Of a stretch of DNA of 64,000 nt, positions 26,670 to 35,617 are shown one piece after another (positions within the stretch are counted from its first letter, which is position 1; every line of letters starts with the position of its first letter). Position numbers and translations under genes: made by a program. The DNA is taken from assembly GCF_947491715.1 (NCBI RefSeq), contig NZ_CANLKR010000010.1:1-64000 (forward strand), read 5' to 3'. Under the pieces are notes generated by a model. It made no database searches, was not told the origin of the DNA, and saw nothing but the letters and a program-made list of their open reading frames with translations. The DNA comes from an uncultured Shewanella sp. (GTDB lineage Bacteria > Pseudomonadota > Gammaproteobacteria > Enterobacterales > Shewanellaceae).

Positions 26670-28826
26670 ATGAAAAAAATATGGGTAACAGCAATACTGG
26701 CAAGTTGTTTTTCAGTACAAGCCGATGAAGGAATGTGGCAGCCTTATCAATTACCAGCCATGGCAAATGAGCTGCAAGCGAAAGGCTTAGAAATTAGTGC
26801 GGAGAATATTTCAACATTAACAGACTACCCCATGAATGCGGTTATTAGCCTAGGAGGATGTACAGCCTCTTTTGTGTCACCTAAAGGCTTAGTTGTCACC
26901 AATCATCATTGCGCTTATGGATCGATTCAGTATAACTCCACCCCCGAGAAAAATTTGCTTAAAGAGGGTTTTTTAGCGAAAAATTATCAGCAAGAACTCC
27001 CTGCCACACCGGGATCGCGTGTTTATGTGACAGAGTCGGTGCTTGATGTGACTGATAAGATTAAACATGGCATCATGGAATTAAAAGGTAATGCTTTTTA
27101 CCAAGCAGTAGAACAAAGAGAAAAACAATTAATTTCTGCTTGTGAATCCGATCAAAGCTATCGTTGTCAAGTGTATAGTTTTCATGGTGGGTTAGAGTAT
27201 TACCTCGTTAAGCAGCTTGCAATTCGAGATGTTCGACTCGTTTATAATCCAGCTGCCAGCGTAGGAAAATATGGGGGAGATATTGATAATTGGATGTGGC
27301 CGCGTCATACCGGTGATTTTTCTTTTTATCGTGCTTATGTCTCTAAAGACGGCAAACCCGCTGATTTTAGTGCCGATAATGTTCCCTATGAGCCTAAGAG
27401 TTTCTTGAAAGTGTCTGCAAAAGGCGTGAGTAAGAATGATTTTGTGATGGTGGCAGGCTATCCAGGGAGAACGAATCGCTATCGTACTGCTAATGAAGTG
27501 AAAAATACTTTTGAGTGGTCTTACCCTGAAGCGAAAATGTTGAGAGAGCGATTTATTGAGTTGATTAAACAAACGGCACCTGCGGGAACAGATGAACGTA
27601 TTAAGTATGAAAGTTTAATTGCAGGTCTAGCCAATTATGCCAAGAATTATACTTCAATGATTGAGTTTTATGGTAAATCAAGGATGTTGGCTGATAGAGA
27701 AGATGCTGAAAAAGAGCTTTCAACTTGGATCCAGAAAGATGAAAAGAACAATGCCCACTTTTCGGATAGTTTAACGAAATTAGATGCGTTAATTGTGGCG
27801 TCTCAAGAAAATCAAGCACGTAAGATGCTGGTTGGCTACATGGATTATACTACCATGGTGCCTACAGCTCGACAGTTGTATCGTTTAGCGAATGAGAAGC
27901 AGTTAAATGATATTGATAGAGAGCCGGGTTATCAGTCTCGAGACATGCCTGAATTTAAATCACAGCTTGAGCGTATTGATCGCCGTTATGCGGCCAGTGT
28001 TGACAAAGCGTTGTTATTTGATTTACTTCAGCGTTATGCCCAATTACCTAAGAGTGAACATATTACAGCATTAGATACGTTTTTTGGGATCACAGATTCA
28101 TTTGACGCGAAGCAAGTCCGTCAAAAGCTGAATGCTATGTATGCAAAAACCGAATTAGGTGATGAAGCGACGCGTTTAGCTTGGATGAATAAATCGGTTG
28201 CTGAATTTAAAGCCTCTAAGGAACCTTTCATTCAATTTGCGGTGGCTATGTATGAAAGTGATATGGAACAAGAGGCTAAAGAGAAGCAGCTGACAGGTGA
28301 GTTGATGAAAGTGCGTCCTCAATACATGGCGGCGTTGATTGCTTATCACCGTGCTCAAGGGAAACCAATTTATGCTGATGCCAATTCAAGTTTACGTGTC
28401 AGTGTTGGCCATGTAAAAGGCTATTCACCTGAAGATGGGCTCTATGCTGAACCTTTCACTCGATTAGAAGGTATAGTGCAAAAAGATACAGGTATTGCTC
28501 CTTTTGATGCTCCCGCAAAAGAGTTGTCTTTAATTAAAGAAAAAAAATACGGCGATTTTTATGTTGAAGCGGTTAATTCTGTACCCGTTAATTTCTTATC
28601 AACATTAGATACTACAGGAGGTAATTCAGGCTCTCCGACATTAAATGGTAAGGCAGAACTTGTTGGATTACTATTTGATGGTGTATATGAGAGTATTATT
28701 GGAGATTGGAATTATAATCCACAAAATAATCGTTCTATTCAAGTAGATAGTCGTTATATGTTGTGGGTCATGAAATATTTAGATAATGCCGAGAACCTAT
28801 TAGATGAAATGGAAATAGTTCATTAG
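26670..28826 (+). CDS. S46-family dipeptidyl-peptidase (DPP7-like)
   Basis: Exported serine exopeptidase of 718 residues that removes dipeptides from peptide N-termini in the periplasm. A signal peptide ends at SVQA before DEGMW. Chymotrypsin-like catalytic residues are visible: His in NHHCAYG (79/80), Asp in GGDIDNWMW (about 204) and Ser653 in TTGGNSGSP, separated by the family's helical insertion. The specificity position has Gly (FDGVYES, about 671), as in DPP7 with hydrophobic P1, rather than the Arg of DPP11. ATG preceded by GGATGAGAG. Divergent from nuoA; single-gene unit. Confidence 0.92.
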   Translation: MKKIWVTAILASCFSVQADEGMWQPYQLPAMANELQAKGLEISAENISTLTDYPMNAVISLGGCTASFVSPKGLVVTNHHCAYGSIQYNSTPEKNLLKEGFLAKNYQQELPATPGSRVYVTESVLDVTDKIKHGIMELKGNAFYQAVEQREKQLISACESDQSYRCQVYSFHGGLEYYLVKQLAIRDVRLVYNPAASVGKYGGDIDNWMWPRHTGDFSFYRAYVSKDGKPADFSADNVPYEPKSFLKVSAKGVSKNDFVMVAGYPGRTNRYRTANEVKNTFEWSYPEAKMLRERFIELIKQTAPAGTDERIKYESLIAGLANYAKNYTSMIEFYGKSRMLADREDAEKELSTWIQKDEKNNAHFSDSLTKLDALIVASQENQARKMLVGYMDYTTMVPTARQLYRLANEKQLNDIDREPGYQSRDMPEFKSQLERIDRRYAASVDKALLFDLLQRYAQLPKSEHITALDTFFGITDSFDAKQVRQKLNAMYAKTELGDEATRLAWMNKSVAEFKASKEPFIQFAVAMYESDMEQEAKEKQLTGELMKVRPQYMAALIAYHRAQGKPIYADANSSLRVSVGHVKGYSPEDGLYAEPFTRLEGIVQKDTGIAPFDAPAKELSLIKEKKYGDFYVEAVNSVPVNFLSTLDTTGGNSGSPTLNGKAELVGLLFDGVYESIIGDWNYNPQNNRSIQVDSRYMLWVMKYLDNAENLLDEMEIVH

Positions 28827-28839
28827 TCTTTTTGAAATA

Positions 28840-28865
28840 AAAAGTGGCTGTTAATCAGCCACTTT
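28840..28865. terminator. Bidirectional terminator between the S46 peptidase and rluF-like genes
   Basis: Stem AAAAGTGGCTG / CAGCCACTTTT with loop TTAAT lies between two convergent genes. It has A and T runs on both sides and touches the stop codon of the minus-strand gene. Confidence 0.88.
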
Positions 28866-29605
28866 TATTGATAAATGGCTGATAACAGTTCAGTGATTTC
28901 TGTTTGGGTTAATTCCCTTTTTTCTCCTTCAGGCAAAGGGCCTAAGGTTAAGCCTTCCATCGCGATTCTTTTTAAATCTATAACTCGATAACCGAGTGTC
29001 TGGCACATACGGCGTATTTGTCGATTAAGTCCTTGGGTTAACACAATTTTAAAGTGATCCTCATTGAGCCTATTGATGGTGCAAGGCTGTGTGGTGATGC
29101 TTTTATATTGAACGCCTTTAGCCATGGCGTTAAGAAAAGTATCATCAAATGTTTTATTCAATCTCACTTGATAGGTTTTTTTGTGCTTAAAACTGGGATG
29201 TAAAAGTTGATGAGTTAATGTGCCATCATTGGTAAGTAGCAATAAGCCTCTCGAGTCTTTATCGAGTCTTCCTACGGGATAAAGGCGGGGAGATTGAGGA
29301 AGAAGGTGTAATAAACTGCTTGGATCATCTTGTAGTAATCGAGAGTCTGTACCTACTGCTTTATGAAGCAGCCAGTAGCTTTTTGCTTCAATGCAGGGAA
29401 TGAGCCGATTATCAAATAATATAATGTCGTCAATGGGTGCTAATGGTTCATTCTCATTCAATGTGACGGTATCAACATGATTTGCGAGCTTAGCATTCAA
29501 TGTAATACGGCCGTCACGTATGTGCCGAGTGGCTGCTCGCCTTGAGCATAACCCTGTCATTGCCAGATATTTGGCTAATCTGATTTTACTTATTTGATTC
29601 TTCAT
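28865..29605 (-). CDS. rluF: RsuA/RluF-family 23S rRNA pseudouridine synthase
   Basis: Isomerises uridine in ribosomal RNA. It has an N-terminal S4 RNA-binding domain (KIRLAKYLAMTGLCSRRAA, about residues 7-60) and a catalytic domain with the Asp of GRLDKDSRGLLLLTNDG (about 115). The family motif LNRQIRRMCQTLGY follows. The end, LPEGEKRELTQTEITEL, resembles RluF, which targets U2604 of 23S rRNA; the sub-type is inferred. A TTG four codons upstream is possible, but I use the ATG at 29605. The gene overlaps the upstream membrane-protein gene by 20 bases, implying co-translation. Confidence 0.85.
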   Translation of the reverse strand: MKNQISKIRLAKYLAMTGLCSRRAATRHIRDGRITLNAKLANHVDTVTLNENEPLAPIDDIILFDNRLIPCIEAKSYWLLHKAVGTDSRLLQDDPSSLLHLLPQSPRLYPVGRLDKDSRGLLLLTNDGTLTHQLLHPSFKHKKTYQVRLNKTFDDTFLNAMAKGVQYKSITTQPCTINRLNEDHFKIVLTQGLNRQIRRMCQTLGYRVIDLKRIAMEGLTLGPLPEGEKRELTQTEITELLSAIYQ

Positions 29606-30335
29606 GGGGAGATACAACTCGAGTACTCGATTGAATGATGTGCTTAATATTTAGGCCTAAAGAAAAGCACCACGCCAGTAAGATGACAGGCCTTAACCAT
29701 ACCATAAATAGGATCCAACATGCTTGTTCATTAGAATGTTGACATGATGGAAAGCTTAGTGCTTGCCAATTGAGCTTTAATAATAAAATTAACGCAATAA
29801 TAAAGCCGATTGTACTGAAAAAAAGTGTTGGGTAAGTACATAAACTGGGGTGACTAGGCCGTGCTATGACGGTCAAAAAATACAGTATTAAGGAACTGAG
29901 TAAGTAACTGAATGTTGCTAAATGATGCAAGTGTAAATAGTTAACGGGAAACATTCCCATAAAAAAAAGTGATACGCCAAGCCAAGCACCTGCTAAGGCC
30001 ATTAAAAGAGTTAGTTGGCTTAAGCCAATATTATAAAGTGCTACCATGGCAATGAGAATAAAAAAGCCCGCTAGCATAAGGGCTATATTATAAATAAAAG
30101 CATAAGGAGAGTGGGAGTAATTACCTAATAGATCGGAGCGATAAAAGAACACTGATGCACCATTAGATTGGTATTGCGCCCATAATGCGATACTTATCCC
30201 AGATAAGATGCAGATAGCACCAATGCTAATCATGAACATGAGAAAACGATGCAAATCATAGTTTAATAATTGAAGTGAGTTGTTTTTTTTCATTCGAGAG
30301 AGATATTCCGACAATAACGATAAAGGAGAGTACAC
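29586..30335 (-). CDS. DUF998-like six-helix membrane protein
   Basis: Predicted inner-membrane protein of about 250 residues with six to seven hydrophobic helices. The FFMGMFPVNYLHLHHLATF segment, with Pro and His residues at a helix end, recalls DUF998 proteins; the match is by eye only. Start is uncertain: GTG at 30335 has AAGGGGA nine bases upstream, while the ATG at 30293 (MKKNNSLQLLNYD) lacks one and a GTG at 30344 sits directly against it. It is followed by, and overlaps, the pseudouridine synthase gene. Function unknown. Confidence 0.7.
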   Translation of the reverse strand: MYSPLSLLSEYLSRMKKNNSLQLLNYDLHRFLMFMISIGAICILSGISIALWAQYQSNGASVFFYRSDLLGNYSHSPYAFIYNIALMLAGFFILIAMVALYNIGLSQLTLLMALAGAWLGVSLFFMGMFPVNYLHLHHLATFSYLLSSLILYFLTVIARPSHPSLCTYPTLFFSTIGFIIALILLLKLNWQALSFPSCQHSNEQACWILFMVWLRPVILLAWCFSLGLNIKHIIQSSTRVVSPHEESNK

Positions 30336-30386
30336 TTGATGCACTCCCCTTATTAACTGACTTAATAATGTAAACTGTGGCGCTGG

Positions 30387-31724
30387 CTATACTCTTTTAC
30401 GAAAAATGACAATCATCACGGCAACAATAGCTAAGATCATACAATACCAAGCATGTGTGACAACTTCTAACGGCGATAAGGCAAAAATTGATGCGGCCAG
30501 TAACGCTTGAGCGCCATAAGGAATAATGCCTTGCACGATACAAGAAAAAATATCTAAAATGCTTGCAGAACGTTTTGGGTTAACACCGTGTTTATTGGCT
30601 AAGTCTTTTGCGATATCGCCTGTTACCACAATTGATACAGTATTGTTGGCAACACAAATATTTGTGGCAGTGACGATACTGGCAATACCTAATTCAGATG
30701 CACGGCGAGATTGACCGTCTTTTGATGTTGAAAAGCGTGCAATGAGTGATTCAATTTTTAAGCTGATGAATGTCAATCCACCTTGTTGTTGCATTAGTGC
30801 TGCTAGCCCGCCTACAAGCATGGATAGAATAAAGATTTCTTGCATATTGCCAAAACCAGTATAAATATCTTGGCCAAATTGAATAATAGAGTAATTCATT
30901 GTGGCCAGTCCAGCGACGCCTGCTAATACGATCCCAACCGTTAATACCAAGAATACATTCAATCCAATGATCGCGAGAAAGAGGATGGTAAGGTAGGGAA
31001 TGACTTTTATGAAATCAATTTCTTGAGGTGCGACTTGTGCTTGGCCTTGGCCGGCAATGATAAATAGTGTCAAGGTAATTAATGATGCTGGAATGGCGAA
31101 AATAAGATTTTCTTTAAACTTATCTCGCATTTCACAGCCTTGAGTGCGAGTAGCGGCAATTGTGGTGTCAGAAATAATGGATAAATTATCTCCAAATAGT
31201 GCACCTGAAATGACAGCTCCCGCCATTAAGGGTAAGTCTATATGAGCTTCATTTGCCACGCCGAGTGCAATAGGTGCGACAGCAGCAATGGTACCCATAG
31301 AGGTGCCCATTGCTGTTGCAATAAATGCAGCAATAACAAAAAAGCCGGGTAAAAGTAAACTGGAAGGAACCAGTGATAAGCCTAATGCAACGGTTGCATC
31401 GACACCACCTGTTGCTTTCGCAACAGCTGCAAAAGCACCTGCCAATAAGTATATAATACACATGGCAATAATATTGGAATGTCCTATCCCCGCTAAAAAT
31501 GTATTGATGGCCTGATTGAGTTGCTGCTTAGAAATAATAATGGCAAAAATGATCGCGGGTAGAATGGCAACAACGCTGGGTAATTGATAAAAAGCAAAGT
31601 CCACGCCTTGGCTTTGATAATAAGCCCCTGCACCAATAAATAAGCCGAGAAATAAAAATAATGGCAATAAAGCAGTAAAGGATGGATTTGGCTTGGTATT
31701 AGGGTTAGGGGTTGAAGTGGTCAA
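30387..31724 (-). CDS. metT: NhaC-superfamily carrier, predicted methionine transporter MetT
   Basis: Inner-membrane secondary transporter of 445 residues, 11-12 helices, NhaC/antiporter fold with the family signature FGDNLSIISDTTIAATRTQG. By sequence alone it would be called a Na+/H+ antiporter. The promoter carries a perfect MetJ box, and a NhaC-superfamily methionine transporter (MetT) is known from comparative genomics of methionine regulons, so methionine uptake is my preferred call. Translation starts at TTG (31724) behind AGAAGAG; the next in-frame Met lies well inside the first membrane helices. The adjacent membrane-protein and RluF genes lie downstream on the same strand. Confidence 0.72.
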   Translation of the reverse strand: MTTSTPNPNTKPNPSFTALLPLFLFLGLFIGAGAYYQSQGVDFAFYQLPSVVAILPAIIFAIIISKQQLNQAINTFLAGIGHSNIIAMCIIYLLAGAFAAVAKATGGVDATVALGLSLVPSSLLLPGFFVIAAFIATAMGTSMGTIAAVAPIALGVANEAHIDLPLMAGAVISGALFGDNLSIISDTTIAATRTQGCEMRDKFKENLIFAIPASLITLTLFIIAGQGQAQVAPQEIDFIKVIPYLTILFLAIIGLNVFLVLTVGIVLAGVAGLATMNYSIIQFGQDIYTGFGNMQEIFILSMLVGGLAALMQQQGGLTFISLKIESLIARFSTSKDGQSRRASELGIASIVTATNICVANNTVSIVVTGDIAKDLANKHGVNPKRSASILDIFSCIVQGIIPYGAQALLAASIFALSPLEVVTHAWYCMILAIVAVMIVIFRKRV

Positions 31725-31828
31725 TGGTCAGTACTCTTCTGTGTGATGCATTTACTACTGGGCTGTGATGGACGAATATCACCGCCGCTCGCAGACTCAT
31801 GATGCTAAATGGCTGTCTTGTTTTGTTC

Positions 31829-31876
31829 AGGATATTCAATTGTGTGACTTATGTCAATTTAGACGTCTAGATGGTT
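31829..31876 (-). promoter_or_regulatory. Promoter with MetJ box upstream of metT
   Basis: On the minus strand a TTGACA -35 box (31852-31857), 17-base spacer and TATCCT -10 box (31829-31834) are seen. Immediately upstream of the -35 is the perfect 8-bp met box AGACGTCT (31861-31868), flanked on the plus strand by a degenerate second box AGATGGTT (31869-31876). MetJ with S-adenosylmethionine binds tandem met boxes and would occlude this -35 box. Confidence 0.75.
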
Positions 31877-32038
31877 TTACTGCTAAATATATTTTTTAAG
31901 AAAATTGAGTTTAATTGTATGATAATTGGACGTTAAATGCAGCTTGGTATGTAATAGATCCCTGTATTCATAATCTAAAGGCCGAGAGAGCGAGAGTATT
32001 TCGGTTCGTGTGTTACTGGAGGTTTGATTTGATTCATT

Positions 32039-32063
32039 GAAAGTGTGCCTTTGACACACTTTC
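32039..32063. other. Stable hairpin downstream of the SIMPL gene
   Basis: GAAAGTGTG / CACACTTTC stem with 7-base loop CCTTTGA. It lies about 50 bases past the SIMPL stop on the minus strand, but no T tract follows in that direction. It may be a weak terminator or an RNA-stabilising structure. The rest of 31877-32112 shows no gene I believe in. Confidence 0.4.
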
Positions 32064-32112
32064 GATGACTTTTGTTTCATCTAAAAGTAATTCTAATTGA
32101 TATGCTTGTTGA

Positions 32113-32796
32113 TTAATTAAACATTAATTGAATTTGCCCTGAAGCATCGACATTAATAGCACTACTACCGCTTTTTATGGCTGGTGCTGAAGAGGCCATT
32201 TCTGTTTTCATCATCGGACGTGGGTAAGCTAAATACTGGCTACCAGTGTTGATATTGACAGAGACTATTTGGTAATTACTCGCACCCATATTTTTTTGAA
32301 TGAGCTCGGCTTGTTGCTTGAATTGATTAAGAGCTTCAATAGAGAGCTGGTTTTGTGTGTTTTTCCTAACGGATGGGCTGACTTTAAATTCAATAGCAGT
32401 GATGTTGAGTTCTGTCTGTAACTTTCCGATGACTTTCGTTAACAGTGGGAAGTCTGTGCTTTCTAATTCGAGTTGTTGAGATGTTTTCCAAGCAATAACT
32501 TGTAGGTCTTTATAAACAGGGCGTGTTTGGTAATGTGTGGTTTTATATTTTATCTGCTTGGTATTTTTTTGTAGCATATTCAATGCTGTGGTCATTTTTT
32601 TATTGACTTCGTTGTTGGCGGTTTCAGCTTGTCGAGATTGATTGGATGCTTGTAGAGTGACTTGCATGATATCGTTATTGATTTCAGCTGTCGCGGTTGT
32701 GGAGATATGATAAAGGTTGTAATTTAAAGGCTCTGAGAATGCATAGGGCGTGAATAGAATAAATAAAACGGATAATAATCGAATAGGGTGCTTCAT
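32113..32796 (-). CDS. SIMPL-domain (DUF541) periplasmic protein
   Basis: Exported protein of 227 residues. A signal peptide MKHPIRLLSVLFILFTPYAFS precedes the domain. SIMPL/DUF541 features are visible: ISTTATAEINNDIMQVTLQA at the start, the repeating N..V/A..K helix (ANNEVNKKMTTALNML), YQTRPVYK and AWKTSQQLELES. E. coli YggE belongs to the family and is linked to oxidative-stress tolerance; the biochemical role is unknown. It stands alone between the lipase and metT. Confidence 0.82.
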   Translation of the reverse strand: MKHPIRLLSVLFILFTPYAFSEPLNYNLYHISTTATAEINNDIMQVTLQASNQSRQAETANNEVNKKMTTALNMLQKNTKQIKYKTTHYQTRPVYKDLQVIAWKTSQQLELESTDFPLLTKVIGKLQTELNITAIEFKVSPSVRKNTQNQLSIEALNQFKQQAELIQKNMGASNYQIVSVNINTGSQYLAYPRPMMKTEMASSAPAIKSGSSAINVDASGQIQLMFN

Positions 32797-32951
32797 TACT
32801 AATGACCTTATAAATTGAGTGTTATCGATTAGACTATGGTTAATATTAGCAGTTCGATGAAGTGATGAAAAAACTTCTATTTGTTTATCCTCTTTTAATG
32901 GTGAAGGATGATATTTAGGGAAATACCACCCTTGCCACTTTACTCTACAGA

Positions 32952-34190
32952 TCAGAAATTAAAACGATCAAATGTCGTTTCAATAATTTCATCGGCAATG
33001 ATATTGTGTGTTTTCGTTGTTGGATGTGTGACTCCCCAGAAAAGGTAACTATCAGAGCCATAAGTTGAGCAGTCGCTGCGTAATGCATGTGTTTGTAAGT
33101 AATCAACAGATGAGCTTCTATTGATATCTAAGCATGAATCAGAGGTGTTACGTAATCCATAATTTTCAGGTGACTCAATAATATTATCAAATAATGTACT
33201 GGTATCGTAGAGTACAAAATTAAGGCCTTGGGCTTGATAAATGGTGATTTCAGTTTCAATAAAGGCATTAAATGCGATGATTTTTTTACGAACCTCATCA
33301 GTTGTTCCATCAGTATTGTATTTGAACTGAGGTGCTAAGGTCGCATCTGGTAGGTTGAGAACAACCATGTTTTCAATGCCATTTTCAGCGAGTTTTTTGA
33401 GTGCATCAGAGAAATCATTACTGACTTCATCCACGGTGCGATCATCATTAACAAAGTCATTTAAACCAAATTCGAAAGTGACTAATGTATCTTTTGGATC
33501 ATAATGTTTTGACAGTTGCATATATTCTAAATAAGAGTCTATTTGACCATCTATGCCAGTTAATACGACATATTTGTCTTCACCTTCAGCGCCACCGATA
33601 GCCCAAGTGTAGACTGGGATATCTTTGTGTTCTGCAAGGTATTCTGTCCAAACAAAGCCATTTGAAAAATGCCCTAAAAACCATGACTTATCATTTGGAA
33701 ACAGCCATTGAGAGCCATTATAAATATTACCTGTATCTGAAATACTGTCACCAAAGCTGACGATTTTATTAATGACACTTAAGTCGTCGTTATTGCTGCT
33801 TTCATCATTGCTCCAAATGGTATGGTTGTAGGAAAAACGCGTGTCAGCGGCAAAGAAAGTGATGTCAGCGGCTTCAAAATCAGTGTCTAAGGTTTTTTCA
33901 CATCGCTCTTCTATGGCATTATTGGTGGCCTGGGTGTAAAACATGTTTTTCCATGAGGTATTAGAATACCAGTAACCATTTAATTTATAATAACTTCCAT
34001 CATCATTGAGCGCCCACTCCCAATCTGTTGCAGATTGATCATGATTGTCATGGGGACGATACCAGCACCTTACATAAGTATAGGTTTCATTGTTTTGTAA
34101 TTTTTCTATTTTATTTGTGGATAATTCAGTGTAGTCAGCAGAAGCACAGATAGGCAAAAGTATTGCTGCAAATAAAGACAGTTTTTTCAT
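32952..34190 (-). CDS. Secreted SGNH/GDSL lipase, thermolabile-hemolysin type
   Basis: Secreted phospholipase/lecithinase-like esterase, 412 residues from the ATG at 34190 (GGAATGGA upstream; an ATG at 34202 is less suitable). Signal peptide ends near PICASA. An N-terminal all-beta region (about 20-135) precedes the SGNH hydrolase. Block I is VSFGDSISDTGN with nucleophile Ser149, the block II Gly is in AIGGAEG, block III Asn in FGLNDF, and the block V His is His389 in WGVTHPTT. The usual Asp of DxxH is Gly386, the same change reported for Vibrio vulnificus VvPlpA, which uses a Ser-His-chloride arrangement. Likely a membrane-damaging exoenzyme. Confidence 0.87.
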   Translation of the reverse strand: MKKLSLFAAILLPICASADYTELSTNKIEKLQNNETYTYVRCWYRPHDNHDQSATDWEWALNDDGSYYKLNGYWYSNTSWKNMFYTQATNNAIEERCEKTLDTDFEAADITFFAADTRFSYNHTIWSNDESSNNDDLSVINKIVSFGDSISDTGNIYNGSQWLFPNDKSWFLGHFSNGFVWTEYLAEHKDIPVYTWAIGGAEGEDKYVVLTGIDGQIDSYLEYMQLSKHYDPKDTLVTFEFGLNDFVNDDRTVDEVSNDFSDALKKLAENGIENMVVLNLPDATLAPQFKYNTDGTTDEVRKKIIAFNAFIETEITIYQAQGLNFVLYDTSTLFDNIIESPENYGLRNTSDSCLDINRSSSVDYLQTHALRSDCSTYGSDSYLFWGVTHPTTKTHNIIADEIIETTFDRFNF

Positions 34191-34447
34191 TTTCCATTCC
34201 ACTTATTGTTATTCAGAGTTTTATTATTGTTGTTTCAACGTTTGTCACGTTGTCATATGCGCCCTTATTGTTAGAGCGTCTACTCTATTAGTTGATCATC
34301 ACTGTTAAATTAGCAATATCTTAATAACAATATTTACTTTGTTTTACTTAGTTGTTGTTTTGTTGATGTTTTGTTGCCTATTTTGTTTTGGTTTGGTTTT
34401 TGATTTTTAAGCATTAATTGTAATTGAAAATGATCGTGGTATTGTCA

Positions 34448-35617
34448 TTATTCAGATTGATTATCATCCTTAGATGTTTCAGAGATGTAGTTAGTGTTTA
34501 ATCCTGCTAAATTAAATATGTCGTTTAAAGAGGCTTTTCCATCTCTGTATAGTTCATCTAATAATTCTGGTAGAGATAGTTCTCCCCATCGAATGCTCTT
34601 ATCAAGTAAAAATGAGACTGGGCTATGTGGCTCATTGATTCTAAAATAATGTGCAATAATGCGAATTTGATTGAATGCTTGTTCGCGGTTATGAATATTG
34701 CTTATATTGCTGTTTTGGGTTTCAATTAATGAGTTGCTTTTATCTGAATATTCAGACTCATCGTTATTTTCTGGTTGAGGCGTTTTTTCGATTGGCTGGA
34801 TATCGGCAAGGAACTCTAAAGCGGTTTTAGCTTCAACCAGTTCTTCAATAACGGATGAGAAAGCAGGAAGGGTAATCGAGTGGTCGTTAGTTTTTTCGCC
34901 AATGAAGGTTTTGAGCTCTATGATGGCGTCAATGCTTAATTGTAAGTTATTGATTTTTATTTCTGTTAGATTAAGCTTGTTTTTATTTTTGGTTAAAGTT
35001 GATAAAACTTTCGATTTTATTGTATCTCTTTGATTCGAAGTGTTATTTTTTATATAATGTGTTAACGTTACATCGTCAAATAAGGGCGTCAATCGCAAAG
35101 GAAGAAAAAGCATTCCGTTACCTTTAGATTCTCCAAAAAGCTGAGATAATGCTTTAATTCTGATGTTTATCGTTTCTAATATAGCTTCATCTTCTTCTAA
35201 GTCTTTGGTTGTATCGGAAATAAAAAGGGGGTAAATTGACTCCCAGTAATTCACTATATTATCTTTTAAAAATTGGATAGATAGACTAAAACTTGTGAGG
35301 GACTTATCTATAATGAGCTGTGAACTGACTAACCAGCTCATAAGTTCGATGTCTTTGGTGTTTTGCAGAGCGTGGAAACATAATGCAGACAAATTTTCCC
35401 AGTTTGAAATATTATCTTCTATTAACTGGCTATTATTTAATTCATCAGGGGTGTCAATTATTTTTTTCATGCTAGTTCTTGCTTGATTGAACGAATTTCT
35501 TAAACTTCTATATTTAGTTCTATCTAGCCTAATGAATTCCCCACAAGGTTTTTGTTCCGATATCGGGTTAGATATTTCCTTTATTTCATCTTCAGTTATG
35601 TACATATATATACTCAT
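34448..35617 (-). CDS. tssA: Type VI secretion protein TssA (ImpA_N/VasJ type)
   Basis: Baseplate-capping/sheath-priming protein of the T6SS, 389 residues. The N-terminal ImpA_N region (about 10-130) has FIRLDRTKYRSLRNSF. The C-terminal VasJ-like end has EPHSPVSFLLDKSIRWGEL, the family hallmark. A Glu/Ser/Asn-rich linker (about 280-305) connects the two. It is the only T6SS gene on the minus strand, reading away from hcp, with its promoter in the shared intergenic region. Start is ATG 35617 or 35605. Confidence 0.88.
   Translation of the reverse strand: MSIYMYITEDEIKEISNPISEQKPCGEFIRLDRTKYRSLRNSFNQARTSMKKIIDTPDELNNSQLIEDNISNWENLSALCFHALQNTKDIELMSWLVSSQLIIDKSLTSFSLSIQFLKDNIVNYWESIYPLFISDTTKDLEEDEAILETINIRIKALSQLFGESKGNGMLFLPLRLTPLFDDVTLTHYIKNNTSNQRDTIKSKVLSTLTKNKNKLNLTEIKINNLQLSIDAIIELKTFIGEKTNDHSITLPAFSSVIEELVEAKTALEFLADIQPIEKTPQPENNDESEYSDKSNSLIETQNSNISNIHNREQAFNQIRIIAHYFRINEPHSPVSFLLDKSIRWGELSLPELLDELYRDGKASLNDIFNLAGLNTNYISETSKDDNQSE

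Noticed and set aside
31725..31850. Possible lysine riboswitch ahead of the NhaC-family gene
   Set aside because: Some NhaC-family carriers have one, but the leader is only about 100 bases and lacks the conserved lysine-riboswitch segments; the MetJ box explains regulation better.
31883..32080. 65-codon minus-strand frame between metT and the SIMPL gene
   Set aside because: It has no good ribosome-binding site, lies across the metT promoter/MetJ region and has a composition unlike a protein gene.
34203..34447. Attachment site or tRNA remnant at the left edge of the T6SS island
   Set aside because: No tRNA-like cloverleaf, direct repeat with the right edge or integrase was found.
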